DNA of 64,000 nucleotides from Vibrio porteresiae DSM 19223. GTDB lineage: Bacteria; Pseudomonadota; Gammaproteobacteria; Enterobacterales; Vibrionaceae. The stretch lies in assembly GCF_024347055.1 (NCBI RefSeq), contig NZ_AP024896.1, positions 682,001-746,000 on the forward strand, given 5' to 3'. A program made the position numbers and the translations under genes. Position 1 is the first letter of the stretch. Each line of letters opens with the position of its first letter. This document shows, one piece after another, positions 45,392-53,347 of the stretch. Below the pieces are notes generated by a model. That model was given only the letters and a program-made list of their open reading frames with translations, searched no databases and had not been told where the DNA came from.

Positions 45392-46219
45392 ATGCAGGTG
45401 AATGTGAATAAAGAGACCACTTTATGTATTTCTTTGGCTGCTAAACCGAGTAACTTTGGTACACGCTTTCATAACTATTTGTATCGCGAACTGAAACTCA
45501 ACTTTTTGTATAAAGCGTTTAAAACCAGTGATATCAACAGCACTATTGGGGGGATACGTTCCTTGGGTATTCGAGGTTGTGGTGTTTCTATGCCATACAA
45601 AGAAGCGGTCATCCCTTTGGTGGATGAGCTAGATTCTTCTGTACAAGGGATTCAATCGGTGAACACGATTGTCAATACCGATGGGTATTTGAAAGCATAT
45701 AACACCGATTATTTGGCGATTGCGACATTGCTAAAAGAGCATCATGTCGATCCCCATTTCACCTTTTATCTGCAAGGTGCGGGAGGCATGGCAAAAGCGG
45801 TTGCCAGTGCGTTACGAGATGCGGGATTTACCCAAGGAACCATAGTGGCGCGTAATGAGCAAAAAGGACGAGCACTCGCAGAGCAATACGGTTTTGCTTG
45901 GGCTGCGCAAACGCCAGTTGAGGGTGCACAACTGTTGATTAACGCGACACCGTTAGGAATGCAAGGTAGTGATACTGAGCAACAGTGTGCCTTCCCCACT
46001 GCAACCATTGCTGACGCTCAGGTGATCTTTGATGTGGTGGCCATGCCTGAACTTACTCCTCTCATCACTCAGGCAAAAGCACTGGGCAAATCGGTTATCA
46101 CTGGCGCAAGTGTTTTTGCTCTGCAAGCGCTCGCGCAATTTGAGCTCTACACGGGAGTTCGACCAGACAGTGAACTGTTTCAACAAGCTGCCGCATTTTC
46201 ACGCTTACCAGAAGAGTAA
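45392..46219 (+). CDS. Shikimate dehydrogenase-like oxidoreductase (HI0607/SdhL type)
   Basis: 275 residues from ATG 45392 behind AAAGGGG; the ORF is open further upstream but the family starts here. It closely follows Haemophilus HI0607: KETTLCISLAAKPSNFGTRFHNYLY, VSMPYKEAV (catalytic Lys), NTDYLA (Asp), QGAGGMAKAV (NAD(P) loop) and the FELYTGVRPDSEL end. SDH-like proteins of this class reduce dehydroshikimate poorly; the true substrate is unknown. The gene is divergent from sgrR. Confidence 0.87.
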   Translation: MQVNVNKETTLCISLAAKPSNFGTRFHNYLYRELKLNFLYKAFKTSDINSTIGGIRSLGIRGCGVSMPYKEAVIPLVDELDSSVQGIQSVNTIVNTDGYLKAYNTDYLAIATLLKEHHVDPHFTFYLQGAGGMAKAVASALRDAGFTQGTIVARNEQKGRALAEQYGFAWAAQTPVEGAQLLINATPLGMQGSDTEQQCAFPTATIADAQVIFDVVAMPELTPLITQAKALGKSVITGASVFALQALAQFELYTGVRPDSELFQQAAAFSRLPEE

Positions 46220-46283
46220 TGCTCCGCCTCTTAGCCAACCCCTATGGTTAAGGGGCTGTTTTTCTCCTTGGCAATGTCACTTG

Positions 46284-46466
46284 TTACGGCTCAATACCTA
46301 ACGCGCTATTGAGCTCAAAGGTATCGGACGTTGCCCAATTTTTCCATTTGGTTTTAATTTCTGCTGCGGTGTCATTGGTCAGATCAGGGCGTGACGGCCA
46401 ATAAGTAGGGTCGTACCATCCCCAAAAGTTGGGGGCGGTGCCATTAACGGCTTTGTAAGACCACAA
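46284..46466 (-). pseudogene. C-terminal remnant of a lost protein, cut at a REP-like repeat
   Basis: About 60 codons end in a normal TAA at 46284 and read WSYKAVNGTAPNFWGWYDP and onward to NSALGIEP, a Trp/Tyr-rich sequence typical of secreted enzymes or carbohydrate-active domains. Reading upstream in frame meets TAA directly after the GGACACACACC repeat (46476-46486). I read this as the 3' end of a gene truncated at the repeat. I cannot name the family. Confidence 0.5.
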
Positions 46467-46475
46467 GTCTTAGCC

Positions 46476-46486
46476 GGACACACACC
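46476..46486. repeat. Solitary REP-like half-site
   Basis: GGACACACACC preceded by TTAGCC, the same core as in the RAYT region. No inverted partner lies within 60 bp. It sits at the broken end of the 46284-46466 gene remnant. Confidence 0.7.
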
Positions 46487-46566
46487 GTTATTTTTGCATC
46501 GCATCATCGAGAATGAAGCTTGTAGGCATGATGCCGACAAGCTCCGATGGTCACCATCAGGCACGA

Positions 46567-47112
46567 TTAGTGCGTTGCTGCACTGAGTTTGATTTTCTGT
46601 AAGGCAGTAAAGATCATTTTTTTATCGCTATTGTGTAGATAAGGCGCAGTGATAGACGATTGAAATTCAGGGTATTGATTGGCGGTAAATTGATGTCCCG
46701 ATTTTAAGTACTCGGCAATGGACTCATTTAATTCACTACCCAATTTGATAAGCGCAGGACGGACAACGGTGTTTAAATCGCGCGGCGCAGTTTTGTCATC
46801 ACTTGTAGCTGATAACAGATCGGCACGGTAACGGTATTGGATGGCTTTTGCTGCCGCCATTAAGGAAACGGTAAAATCTTCGGTGCTGTCGCTATCGAGT
46901 GAATAGTGCGCACTGGCGGCTTTGGATTTTTCTAAGACCACCTCTTCACGTTTAAGATCTTCAATTGCCAAATGGTTATTCGCTTTATACAGCGCTACGT
47001 CGGGCATGTAGCTCATGCGATCATTGATCAATTTGAATACGGCTGTTTCTGAAGGTGCGGCTAAAGCCGTGGTTGGAAGTGCGAGCAAGGCGGCTAAAAG
47101 CAATTTATTCAT
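46567..47112 (-). CDS. Secreted chorismate mutase (AroQ gamma class)
   Basis: 181 residues from ATG 47112 behind AAAAGGATG, with a Sec signal peptide (MNKLLLAALLALPTTALA). The mature part has the AroQ-gamma helix: KLINDRMSYMPDVALYKANNHLAIEDLKREEVVLEKSK, carrying the Arg, Lys and Glu positions of the chorismate mutase site, then AAAKAIQYRYRADLL. Exported chorismate mutases convert chorismate to prephenate in the periplasm; their purpose is unclear. It is monocistronic. Confidence 0.85.
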   Translation of the reverse strand: MNKLLLAALLALPTTALAAPSETAVFKLINDRMSYMPDVALYKANNHLAIEDLKREEVVLEKSKAASAHYSLDSDSTEDFTVSLMAAAKAIQYRYRADLLSATSDDKTAPRDLNTVVRPALIKLGSELNESIAEYLKSGHQFTANQYPEFQSSITAPYLHNSDKKMIFTALQKIKLSAATH

Positions 47113-47376
47113 GAATTCATCATCCTTTTGATTAACAGTAGCTTTTACTAATATTTGTATATAAAGCAACATGTTATATATCATTGAGTCAATAAAAAAT
47201 CATGACAAATATGACCATCTAGCGAGAAGTTGGACTAAAGATGCAAAACTAAGACGACGACAGAAGAGGGTGAATGAGGCTGATAATTTAAGCTCATAAT
47301 TTGTTACGGTATTTGAGTTAAATGGTGGGTCACCTTGGTTTAGTATCAAACTTCACTTTTACCAGAGAACCAAGAA

Positions 47377-47802
47377 ATGAAAAAATCGTTAATCACCCTA
47401 ACCCTAATGGTTGCTTTAGTTGGTTGTGATGATGCCAGTAAAGCGATTGATCAAGCCCAGAGCGCAGCCAATAAAGCCGTGGATACCTTGCAGCAAAAAG
47501 CGGATGCGTTTAGCGTTGAAAATCTGGATTTAGCGATGTTTGGTTCTGCGACGCAAAAGGCCAAAGAGTTTGCTCAATCGATTGAATCAGTCATCAATAC
47601 CGATTTAAATAGCCAAGAAGCGATTGCAGCCGCTACGGATAAAATATCCAATTCCTATCAGTGTCTAATTGAGAGTTCCTCTGAAACAACCGCAAAAACA
47701 GTGTTGAACCAAGTGGTTTCTTCTATTAAAGATGACCAACTATTGGCCATCATCGACCAAGGTGTAGAGCAAGCTAAAACCGCCAAAGCGTGTGTCATGT
47801 AG
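47377..47802 (+). CDS. Hypothetical lipoprotein, 141 residues
   Basis: The signal MKKSLITLTLMVALVGC ends in a lipobox (acylated Cys17), followed by Asp-Asp, which in enterobacteria favours retention in the inner membrane. The mature protein is helical and Ala/Gln rich (AIDQAQSAANKAVDTLQQKADAF) with two later Cys. Family not recognised. Confidence 0.7.
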   Translation: MKKSLITLTLMVALVGCDDASKAIDQAQSAANKAVDTLQQKADAFSVENLDLAMFGSATQKAKEFAQSIESVINTDLNSQEAIAAATDKISNSYQCLIESSSETTAKTVLNQVVSSIKDDQLLAIIDQGVEQAKTAKACVM

Positions 47803-47892
47803 CGCGCAATATCACGGTAGACAGTGCAATTTGTCAGAAAAAGTAAGGGAAGCATTGGCTTCCCTTGGGTGTGTCACTGAGTGTGCAGATTG

Positions 47893-49212
47893 TTAGTGCA
47901 ACTGTTTTTCAATCCAATGGAATATCTTCCACCTTGTGTCTGTTGAGACCCAATGTTCAGTAACCGGAGTAATTAACGCTTCTTTGGCGCTGGTAAGGGT
48001 GTTGTACACTATATAGCTGGTGGTGGGTGGGCAAGTATTATCGTTGTAACCCCATGTCATAAATACCGGAACGGTAATCTGACGAGCAAAGTTCACCGCA
48101 TCGTAATAGGGCAGAGTCGCCAGTTTCTCTGGGGTATCCATATCGGTAAAGCGAGTGAAAAGATGAGGATACCCGCCAGCTCGTCCGGCTTTATAACCCG
48201 CCATATCTGCCAATGCTGGGTGATTAACTGCCACGGCGGTGACGCGTTTATCTAATCCCGCTGTCACCAGAGCTAGACCGCCACCTTGGCTTGCTCCTTG
48301 CACAATGAGATTTTTGCCATCCCATTTGGGCTCAGTGGTGAGATAGTCGAGGACACGAAACAGGGCAACGTACACTTTTTTCATGTAGTAGCTGTCTTTG
48401 TCATCTAACCCATTGACTAAGTAGCTATTGTTCCCTTCACCAAAGGCTTTGCTTACCTCTTTATAGGTCGCTGGATCTAGGTCGGGGCGAATGCCGTGGA
48501 TTTCCATATCAAAACGAATCATGCCATTTTCTGCATAGAAAAGATGTTTCTCTGGCGTCATAGGTTTAATTCCAGCGCCTGGAGGAGAGAATACTAATGG
48601 ATATTTACCGGCTTTTTTCGGCACAGTTAAATAACCATAAACATATTGGCCGGTTTTATAGACCTGTATTTTCACCAAATAGCAATCGATGGTGTTATTG
48701 GAAAATTGTGCAACCCATGTTTTTTCCACATTCAAAGGAATGGCTTTCGACTCGTCAATTGCTTGTTGCCAATAATTAAGGAAGTCGGTTGGTTGTGTTG
48801 TATAGGGAGTCAGTTTTTCTGGCTCAAAGCCCAGTTTAATATGGTGTTGAACGACTTGATTGCCCGATCTATATTCCAAACGTAAATCACGAAAGCCGGG
48901 TTTATTCATCGTCCCAACATCAATGGTGGCTAAACCGTGATTGAGCGTTATGTCTCCTTGAGTATCCGCATCGAGCATATCGGGGCCGATCGAGTAATGG
49001 ATCGTGCCATTTTCCAATAGCATGCCATAGTGATACAGCGAAATATTCACCAATGCTTTTTCATTAAGCTGATATAGCCAATTATCGTGATTGGGTGTGG
49101 TTACCCATAAATAGTCGCTGCGATAGGGATAATTTTCGGCGTGGGCGAAAAACGCCGCACATATAAAAAGTAGGGCCGAGAGAGCACTGAATAACGAATG
49201 TTTTCTATCCAT
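47893..49212 (-). CDS. Secreted acetyl xylan esterase-like hydrolase (CE7/AXE1)
   Basis: 439 residues with a Sec signal peptide (about 1-25, ending FAHA). An N-terminal beta domain (about 26-125) precedes an alpha/beta hydrolase with nucleophile Ser in GASQGGGLAL, Asp in TWGYNDNTCPP and His near the end in VTEHWVSTD. The GTxNPxxxxG-type region and QGASQGG are typical of the CE7 family, which removes acetyl groups from xylan oligomers or cephalosporins. It is longer than the ~320-residue Bacillus enzymes because of the extra N domain. Confidence 0.82.
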   Translation of the reverse strand: MDRKHSLFSALSALLFICAAFFAHAENYPYRSDYLWVTTPNHDNWLYQLNEKALVNISLYHYGMLLENGTIHYSIGPDMLDADTQGDITLNHGLATIDVGTMNKPGFRDLRLEYRSGNQVVQHHIKLGFEPEKLTPYTTQPTDFLNYWQQAIDESKAIPLNVEKTWVAQFSNNTIDCYLVKIQVYKTGQYVYGYLTVPKKAGKYPLVFSPPGAGIKPMTPEKHLFYAENGMIRFDMEIHGIRPDLDPATYKEVSKAFGEGNNSYLVNGLDDKDSYYMKKVYVALFRVLDYLTTEPKWDGKNLIVQGASQGGGLALVTAGLDKRVTAVAVNHPALADMAGYKAGRAGGYPHLFTRFTDMDTPEKLATLPYYDAVNFARQITVPVFMTWGYNDNTCPPTTSYIVYNTLTSAKEALITPVTEHWVSTDTRWKIFHWIEKQLH

Positions 49213-49561
49213 TATTACACCTTGTTGGTCGAGGGGGTTGTTTGCTAAGTGAACCTTATGAAATACACTATCTATTGATGGGATAAGTGTGGTTCATGAT
49301 TGGTTATGGAACGTTGACCTCTGTTTTATAACGAAACTCATCGAGAACATTTAAGGTATTTCACAGTTCTGTAAGTTACTTTTGTAAAAATGAAACAATG
49401 GTTTGAATTTGTGATTTTAATCGGGATGTGGTGAGCACGGGTCATCGGAAACGAATTTAGTGACCGCGCATTTCACCTCAGGTGAAATAGAAGATGAGTC
49501 AATTTAAGGTGTGTGTCCCGTTTAAGCATGTCTGTTTAGGCACAATCACTTTAAGCATGCC
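49213..49561. other. Intergenic region with palindrome and REP-like half-site
   Basis: ATTTCACCTCAGGTGAAAT (49470-49488) is a perfect 19-bp palindrome, of the size expected for a dimeric regulator. GGTGTGTGTCC lies at 49508-49518. TTTAAGCATG occurs twice just after it as a direct repeat. No gene is seen. Confidence 0.65.
49508..49518. repeat. REP-like half-site between esterase and SDR genes
   Basis: GGTGTGTGTCC flanked by TTTAA and CGTTTAAGC, the same core and flank pattern as at 4481 and 52229. Confidence 0.7.
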
Positions 49562-50281
49562 TTACCAAGGAATTTCTCTGCCAACGTAATCCCAAAACTG
49601 ACCAGAATCACTTGGTGTGCTGCCTGCCATTAAATCGAGTAGATCTTTGGCGACATTGTCTGCGCTAAACAGTTTCCCTTGTGGAACATTAGTTTGAAAT
49701 GGTTTGGATAAAGCGGTGTCCGTGGTTCCGGGATGAAGTGCCAAAACAGTGGCCTGTTTTAAACGGCGCCGCCATTCAATAGAGAGGTTTTTCACCACCA
49801 TATTTAACGCCGCTTTTGAAGCGCGATAGCTATACCATCCGCCTAAGCCATTATCTTCAATGCTCCCCACTCGGGCAGAAAGCACGGCAAATTTGACCGA
49901 TGGTGAGTTTTTGAATGCCGGAAAGAAAGCTTGCGCTAAAAGTAGGGTCGGTAGCGTGTTGATTTCTATACTGCGCATAAAAAATTGAGCATCGACCGAT
50001 TCGATATTCTTTTCAGGTCCATGTTCTGGAGTATACAGTAGTCCGACACAATTGATCAGCCAGTCGACTTGGGTAAACTGGTTGCCAAATTGGGTGATAT
50101 CTGCCGCGCTTGTCACATCCAGCGAAACCCACTTGAGATTAGGTGCATGAAAGGTGGGCACAGTGTGATGATAAGTGGCATGCAGCGTGGCATCGGGAAA
50201 ACGGGCAAGCAACTCTTGGACAAAGGCGTGGCCAATTCCGCCGCTACCGCCAATCACAACGATATGGTTTGGTTTAGTCAT
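49562..50281 (-). CDS. Short-chain dehydrogenase (SDR, C-factor-like)
   Basis: 239 residues from ATG 50281, whose A is the last base of the cry-DASH TGA (TGATG overlap); an in-frame GTG at 50284 is the other option. It shows the SDR cofactor loop VIGGSGGIG, NCVG in place of NNAG, and the YSYRASKAALN active site (YxxxK). The end matches CsgA/C-factor-like SDRs often coupled to photolyase genes. Substrate unknown; NADP(H) use is likely. Confidence 0.87.
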   Translation of the reverse strand: MTKPNHIVVIGGSGGIGHAFVQELLARFPDATLHATYHHTVPTFHAPNLKWVSLDVTSAADITQFGNQFTQVDWLINCVGLLYTPEHGPEKNIESVDAQFFMRSIEINTLPTLLLAQAFFPAFKNSPSVKFAVLSARVGSIEDNGLGGWYSYRASKAALNMVVKNLSIEWRRRLKQATVLALHPGTTDTALSKPFQTNVPQGKLFSADNVAKDLLDLMAGSTPSDSGQFWDYVGREIPW

Positions 50282-51612
50282 CACTCTTTATCCTCAGGCA
50301 TGATTGGCCAATCGGCCATGTCTACAGCGTAAATATCCGTAACGTTATCTTCGCCATGCCAACGTTTGATGAAGTGCTGTTCTGGGTCGTAGAGTTCAGT
50401 TTGTTTGTCCAAATTAAATTGGCGAGAACCGCGAGGATCAGCTCCGACGCCAGCCAAATACTGCCAATTGCCCCAATTTGACGCGACATCGTAGTCGAGC
50501 AATTGTGTTTCAAAATAGGCAGCGCCGTAGCGCCAATCTAGCCCCAGTTCGTGAATCAAACAGCTGGCGACTAACTGTCGACCCCGATTAGAGAGGTAGC
50601 CAGTTTCATTGAGCTGTTTCATGCAAGCGTTCACGATAGGATAAGGTGTGTGTCCTTTGACCCACTGCAAATAGCGTGAGGCGTAAAAGCTGGTCAGTGG
50701 TCGTTTGTTGGCGATCCCAGCAAATTGAAAGAGCGTGCTTTGATAACGTCTTGCATACCAATAAAAGTATTCACGCCACAGAAGCTCAAAGACAATCCAG
50801 TAGGTGGATTCATTTTGCCCCTGTTGAGCCTCGTAATGATGCAGCATCGCAACAATGGTTTTCGGTGAGACACAACCAAGCGCTAGCCAAGGAGAAAACT
50901 TAGTTGAAGATAGTTCATCGTCTAACGCATTCCTCGTCTTTTTATAGTGAGAAGCTGATGGGGTGGCAAAATAGTGCTGACAATGCACAATCGCTGCAGC
51001 TTCGCCTCCGGGATATAACGTCTGTTCCGGTGCCGCTAATGGTAAATGCAGTGAGGCTAACTGCACATTGATTGCAGGTGGTAACGAAGATGGACGAGAG
51101 CAAGGCAGCATGATGGCAAGAGGCTCAACAAGTTTACGAAACTGGGTAAAAGTGCTCGGTAACTCACTGAGGGGAAAAGGGAGTTGTCCTTGGTCAAACA
51201 GGGTATTGTTGGCCAGTTGCGATACCAGCAAATAAGGAAATTCTTGTTGAATCTGAGTACAAACTTGCTGTTCATCACTTCCGGCAAATTGATCGCAATA
51301 CAGATGCGTCACGTGATAGTTTTCAATGAGGTGGCGCAATACGGTCACTGGCGTTCGATCCATGATCAGTAGTGTTTGATCATAGCGGCGCAAACTCTGA
51401 GAAAGCTCATGAACGGATTGATGGATAAACTGTTGTCGCGCTTTGCCTAATTGGTGTTGCTGAGCAAAACGCTGCAAAAATGAGGTGATTTTAGGAACGC
51501 AATAGAGGCAAATCAGCTCATCAAGCTCTTGCGCGGCTTTGTGCAGCAATTGGTTGTCATTTACCCGTAGGTCATGGGTAAACCAGTAGACCCCGTTCCG
51601 TTTCACCGTCAT
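50281..51612 (-). CDS. Cryptochrome DASH / photolyase-family protein
   Basis: 443 residues from ATG 51612 (KRNGVYWFTHDLRVNDN); a TTG 24 bases upstream would place AAAAGGA as coding. The N-terminal photolyase domain leads to the FAD-binding region with GYLSNRGRQLVASCLIHELGLDWRYGAAYFE and ASNWGNWQYLAGVGADPRGSRQFN, characteristic of the DASH subgroup, which repairs cyclobutane dimers in single-stranded DNA using blue light. One conserved spot reads GHTPYP where TG(F/Y)P is usual. It is coupled to the SDR gene by a TGATG overlap. Confidence 0.9.
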   Translation of the reverse strand: MTVKRNGVYWFTHDLRVNDNQLLHKAAQELDELICLYCVPKITSFLQRFAQQHQLGKARQQFIHQSVHELSQSLRRYDQTLLIMDRTPVTVLRHLIENYHVTHLYCDQFAGSDEQQVCTQIQQEFPYLLVSQLANNTLFDQGQLPFPLSELPSTFTQFRKLVEPLAIMLPCSRPSSLPPAINVQLASLHLPLAAPEQTLYPGGEAAAIVHCQHYFATPSASHYKKTRNALDDELSSTKFSPWLALGCVSPKTIVAMLHHYEAQQGQNESTYWIVFELLWREYFYWYARRYQSTLFQFAGIANKRPLTSFYASRYLQWVKGHTPYPIVNACMKQLNETGYLSNRGRQLVASCLIHELGLDWRYGAAYFETQLLDYDVASNWGNWQYLAGVGADPRGSRQFNLDKQTELYDPEQHFIKRWHGEDNVTDIYAVDMADWPIMPEDKE

Positions 51613-51726
51613 TCCTTTTGAATAGGCTTTACGCAAAAGTATTGCCTGTAATAGGCAGAATGAAAAGGTTAGGGGGTACCGATAGTGCTGCGTTGTGTCA
51701 GTATTTATCAGTCACTATTTATAAGG

Positions 51727-52089
51727 TTATGAATCGTGACGATGAAAGGCGGACAAATCGAGCTGTTGGCTCTCACCGAGCCAAAATAGATGTTCCGTGT
51801 GATCTTTATATGCGTTGTCGGTGAGACCATGCACCAGCACGGTAAGGCCATTGCGGTGCGCTTCAAGCCAAGGAATGAGCGTGTCATAAATGGTGCGGTT
51901 AAAGGCGAGCTGACAGCTCCAATGGGGATGAGGACCAACCAGTTTTTGATGAATTCGACCAACCTTAACAGGAAAGCTCTCGCCAGCTTGTTCAACTAAA
52001 GCTGTCGCCTGAGTTAACGTCGCGGCATCAAAGTAGATATGGGCATGATAGTGCGAATAGTCATTCGCTGGGTACAGTGTCATAGTCAT
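51727..52089 (-). CDS. DOPA 4,5-dioxygenase-family protein
   Basis: 120 residues from ATG 52089. The family marks are YHAHIYFD, VGPHPHWSCQLAF and DHTEHLFWLG, where the His residues probably bind iron. Fungal members open the ring of DOPA or other catechols; bacterial members are little studied. It lies alone, about 120 bp upstream of the cry-DASH start on the same strand. Confidence 0.83.
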   Translation of the reverse strand: MTMTLYPANDYSHYHAHIYFDAATLTQATALVEQAGESFPVKVGRIHQKLVGPHPHWSCQLAFNRTIYDTLIPWLEAHRNGLTVLVHGLTDNAYKDHTEHLFWLGESQQLDLSAFHRHDS

Positions 52090-52194
52090 TCTCAGTAATT
52101 GATAAGGCCGGGCAGTATGCCACAAAACCTACCCGAGAGCATAGCTCGCTGGTTTTCTGACTAAAAATCACAATGAAAAAGAGAGAATGAAAAA

Positions 52195-52239
52195 GGACAC
52201 ACACCATTAACCGGCATGGAGGGTTTAAGGTGTGTGTCC
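52195..52239. repeat. REP palindrome upstream of the DUF1289 gene
   Basis: GGACACACACC (52195-52205) and GGTGTGTGTCC (52229-52239) are inverted. The match extends to 16 of 18 positions (ATTAACC against TTAAACC) around a short loop, so it can fold as a 45-bp hairpin. Confidence 0.8.
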
Positions 52240-52356
52240 TGTTAAAATCCTTTTGATAAACGCATACTTCAAGATGAGTTTTATCTGGTGTTCGCCTCTG
52301 AACTTAAAAATGAGGTAAACTGAGACTGTCTTTTGTTTCTCTTTTGGAACTGCATT

Positions 52357-52557
52357 ATGTCTGAACAACCACTTCAAACCTCGATTCCTAGTCCATGTCG
52401 TCGACGCTGCTGTCTCGATGAAAAGGATGTCTGTGTCGGTTGTTTTCGGACTCATCAAGAAATTCTAGCTTGGAACCAAGCCGATGATGTAAAACGCCTC
52501 GCTATTTTGCAGGAATGTGAACACCGTAAGCAAAATCGAAAGCGGTCATTTTCTTAG
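52357..52557 (+). CDS. DUF1289 protein (first copy)
   Basis: 66 residues from ATG 52357. The DUF1289 core is SPCRRRCCLDEKDVCVGCFRTHQEILAW, with four clustered Cys that suggest a metal site, followed by a charged helix. Function is unknown; homologues are often next to aminotransferase or amine-oxidase genes. A second copy lies 288 bp downstream. Confidence 0.8.
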   Translation: MSEQPLQTSIPSPCRRRCCLDEKDVCVGCFRTHQEILAWNQADDVKRLAILQECEHRKQNRKRSFS

Positions 52558-52845
52558 TCAATGAGTAACAAGGTGCTCTTTCTTTTGTCTTCTCTTCCAC
52601 TACCGATTTCATACTGTGTTTAGCGGCGCTTGTTTGTAACAAGGCGAGAGTGGCTTTACTTAATTTATTGATTAATTGCGAATGTTTATATTGAAAATCA
52701 AGGTGATGTAACAGTTTCTTATTTTTGATAAGAGGCTATTTTTGACCTATGAAATTTAGTTGATATTTTTATCCATTCACGGTTGAAATACCTAATTATG
52801 AGTACCATACTTTTTTCGTCACGATGGATTGTGCAGGAGCTGAGT

Positions 52846-53061
52846 ATGTTTACCAAAACGAAACCCGTGCGGGAAAGTTTACCAAACCCATGCGTTCATA
52901 ATTGTTGTTTAGACGAGCAAGATGTCTGCCTTGGATGTCATCGAACTTTTGATGAGATACTGCATTGGCATGAGGCGTCGGTTGCTGAACAGCGTGAGAT
53001 ACTAAAGCGCAGTGAAGAACGTGCCGAACACGCATTTTCATACCACAAGCAGACAAGGTAG
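52846..53061 (+). CDS. DUF1289 protein (second copy)
   Basis: 71 residues from ATG 52846 behind CAGGAG. The core NPCVHNCCLDEQDVCLGCHRTFDEILHWHEA keeps the Cys pattern of the first copy. The two proteins differ enough to be old paralogues. The 288 bp between them holds an AT-rich region and no other gene. Confidence 0.8.
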   Translation: MFTKTKPVRESLPNPCVHNCCLDEQDVCLGCHRTFDEILHWHEASVAEQREILKRSEERAEHAFSYHKQTR

Positions 53062-53192
53062 TCTTTTCCCGTTGCTTAATATATTGGCTAATGACTAGGT
53101 ATTATTAAAGTTGCTTTTTAGTAACAAATTAGAATAAATGTCTAGTCAATTTGTCGTTGTACAACAATAGCTTATTTGTTAGCTTAATTTGT

Positions 53193-53246
53193 ATGAAAAC
53201 GACGACTAGTAACACCCAACCCCAATTTTTCTGGTGGCGCTCTTAA
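53193..53246 (+). CDS. Leader peptide with tandem Trp codons before trpS2
   Basis: An 18-codon ORF, ATG 53193 to TAA 53244-53246, encodes MKTTTSNTQPQFFWWRS. Two adjacent TGG codons (53232-53237) come just before the stop, as in trpL leader peptides. The stop codon itself overlaps the 5' arm of the first downstream stem. The ribosome site is weak (no clear GGAG). The position 100 bp upstream of a Trp synthetase gene and the Trp-Trp pair are the main evidence. Confidence 0.75.
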   Translation: MKTTTSNTQPQFFWWRS

Positions 53247-53342
53247 ACTGAGCGGCGCAGATGAAACTCGTTCTTACGCCGCCGGAAGGTAGCTAAGAGC
53301 ATTTATCCTCAATATCTCCCGGTGGCTTGCATTTTTGGAGAT
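53239..53342 (+). promoter_or_regulatory. Attenuator-like structured leader of trpS2
   Basis: Outer stem: GCTCTTA (53239-53245) with TAAGAGC (53294-53300). Inner stem 2:3: GCGGCG (53252-53257) with CGCCGC (53277-53282). Alternative stem 3:4: GCCGCCGG (53278-53285) with CCGGTGGC (53319-53326), eight pairs including one G-U, which excludes stem 2:3. ATCTCC (53314-53319) pairs with GGAGAT (53337-53342), covering the trpS2 Shine-Dalgarno. A ribosome stalled at the Trp codons should favour 2:3 and leave region 4 free; completion of the peptide should favour 3:4. The weak T-run (ATTTTT, 53331-53336) makes translational control as likely as termination. Confidence 0.65.
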
Positions 53343-53347
53343 TAACC

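Noticed and set aside
53130..53215. Possible TrpR operator near the trpS2 promoter
   Set aside because: Two CTAG half-sites are present but not in the CTAG-N-CTAG spacing of a TrpR operator.
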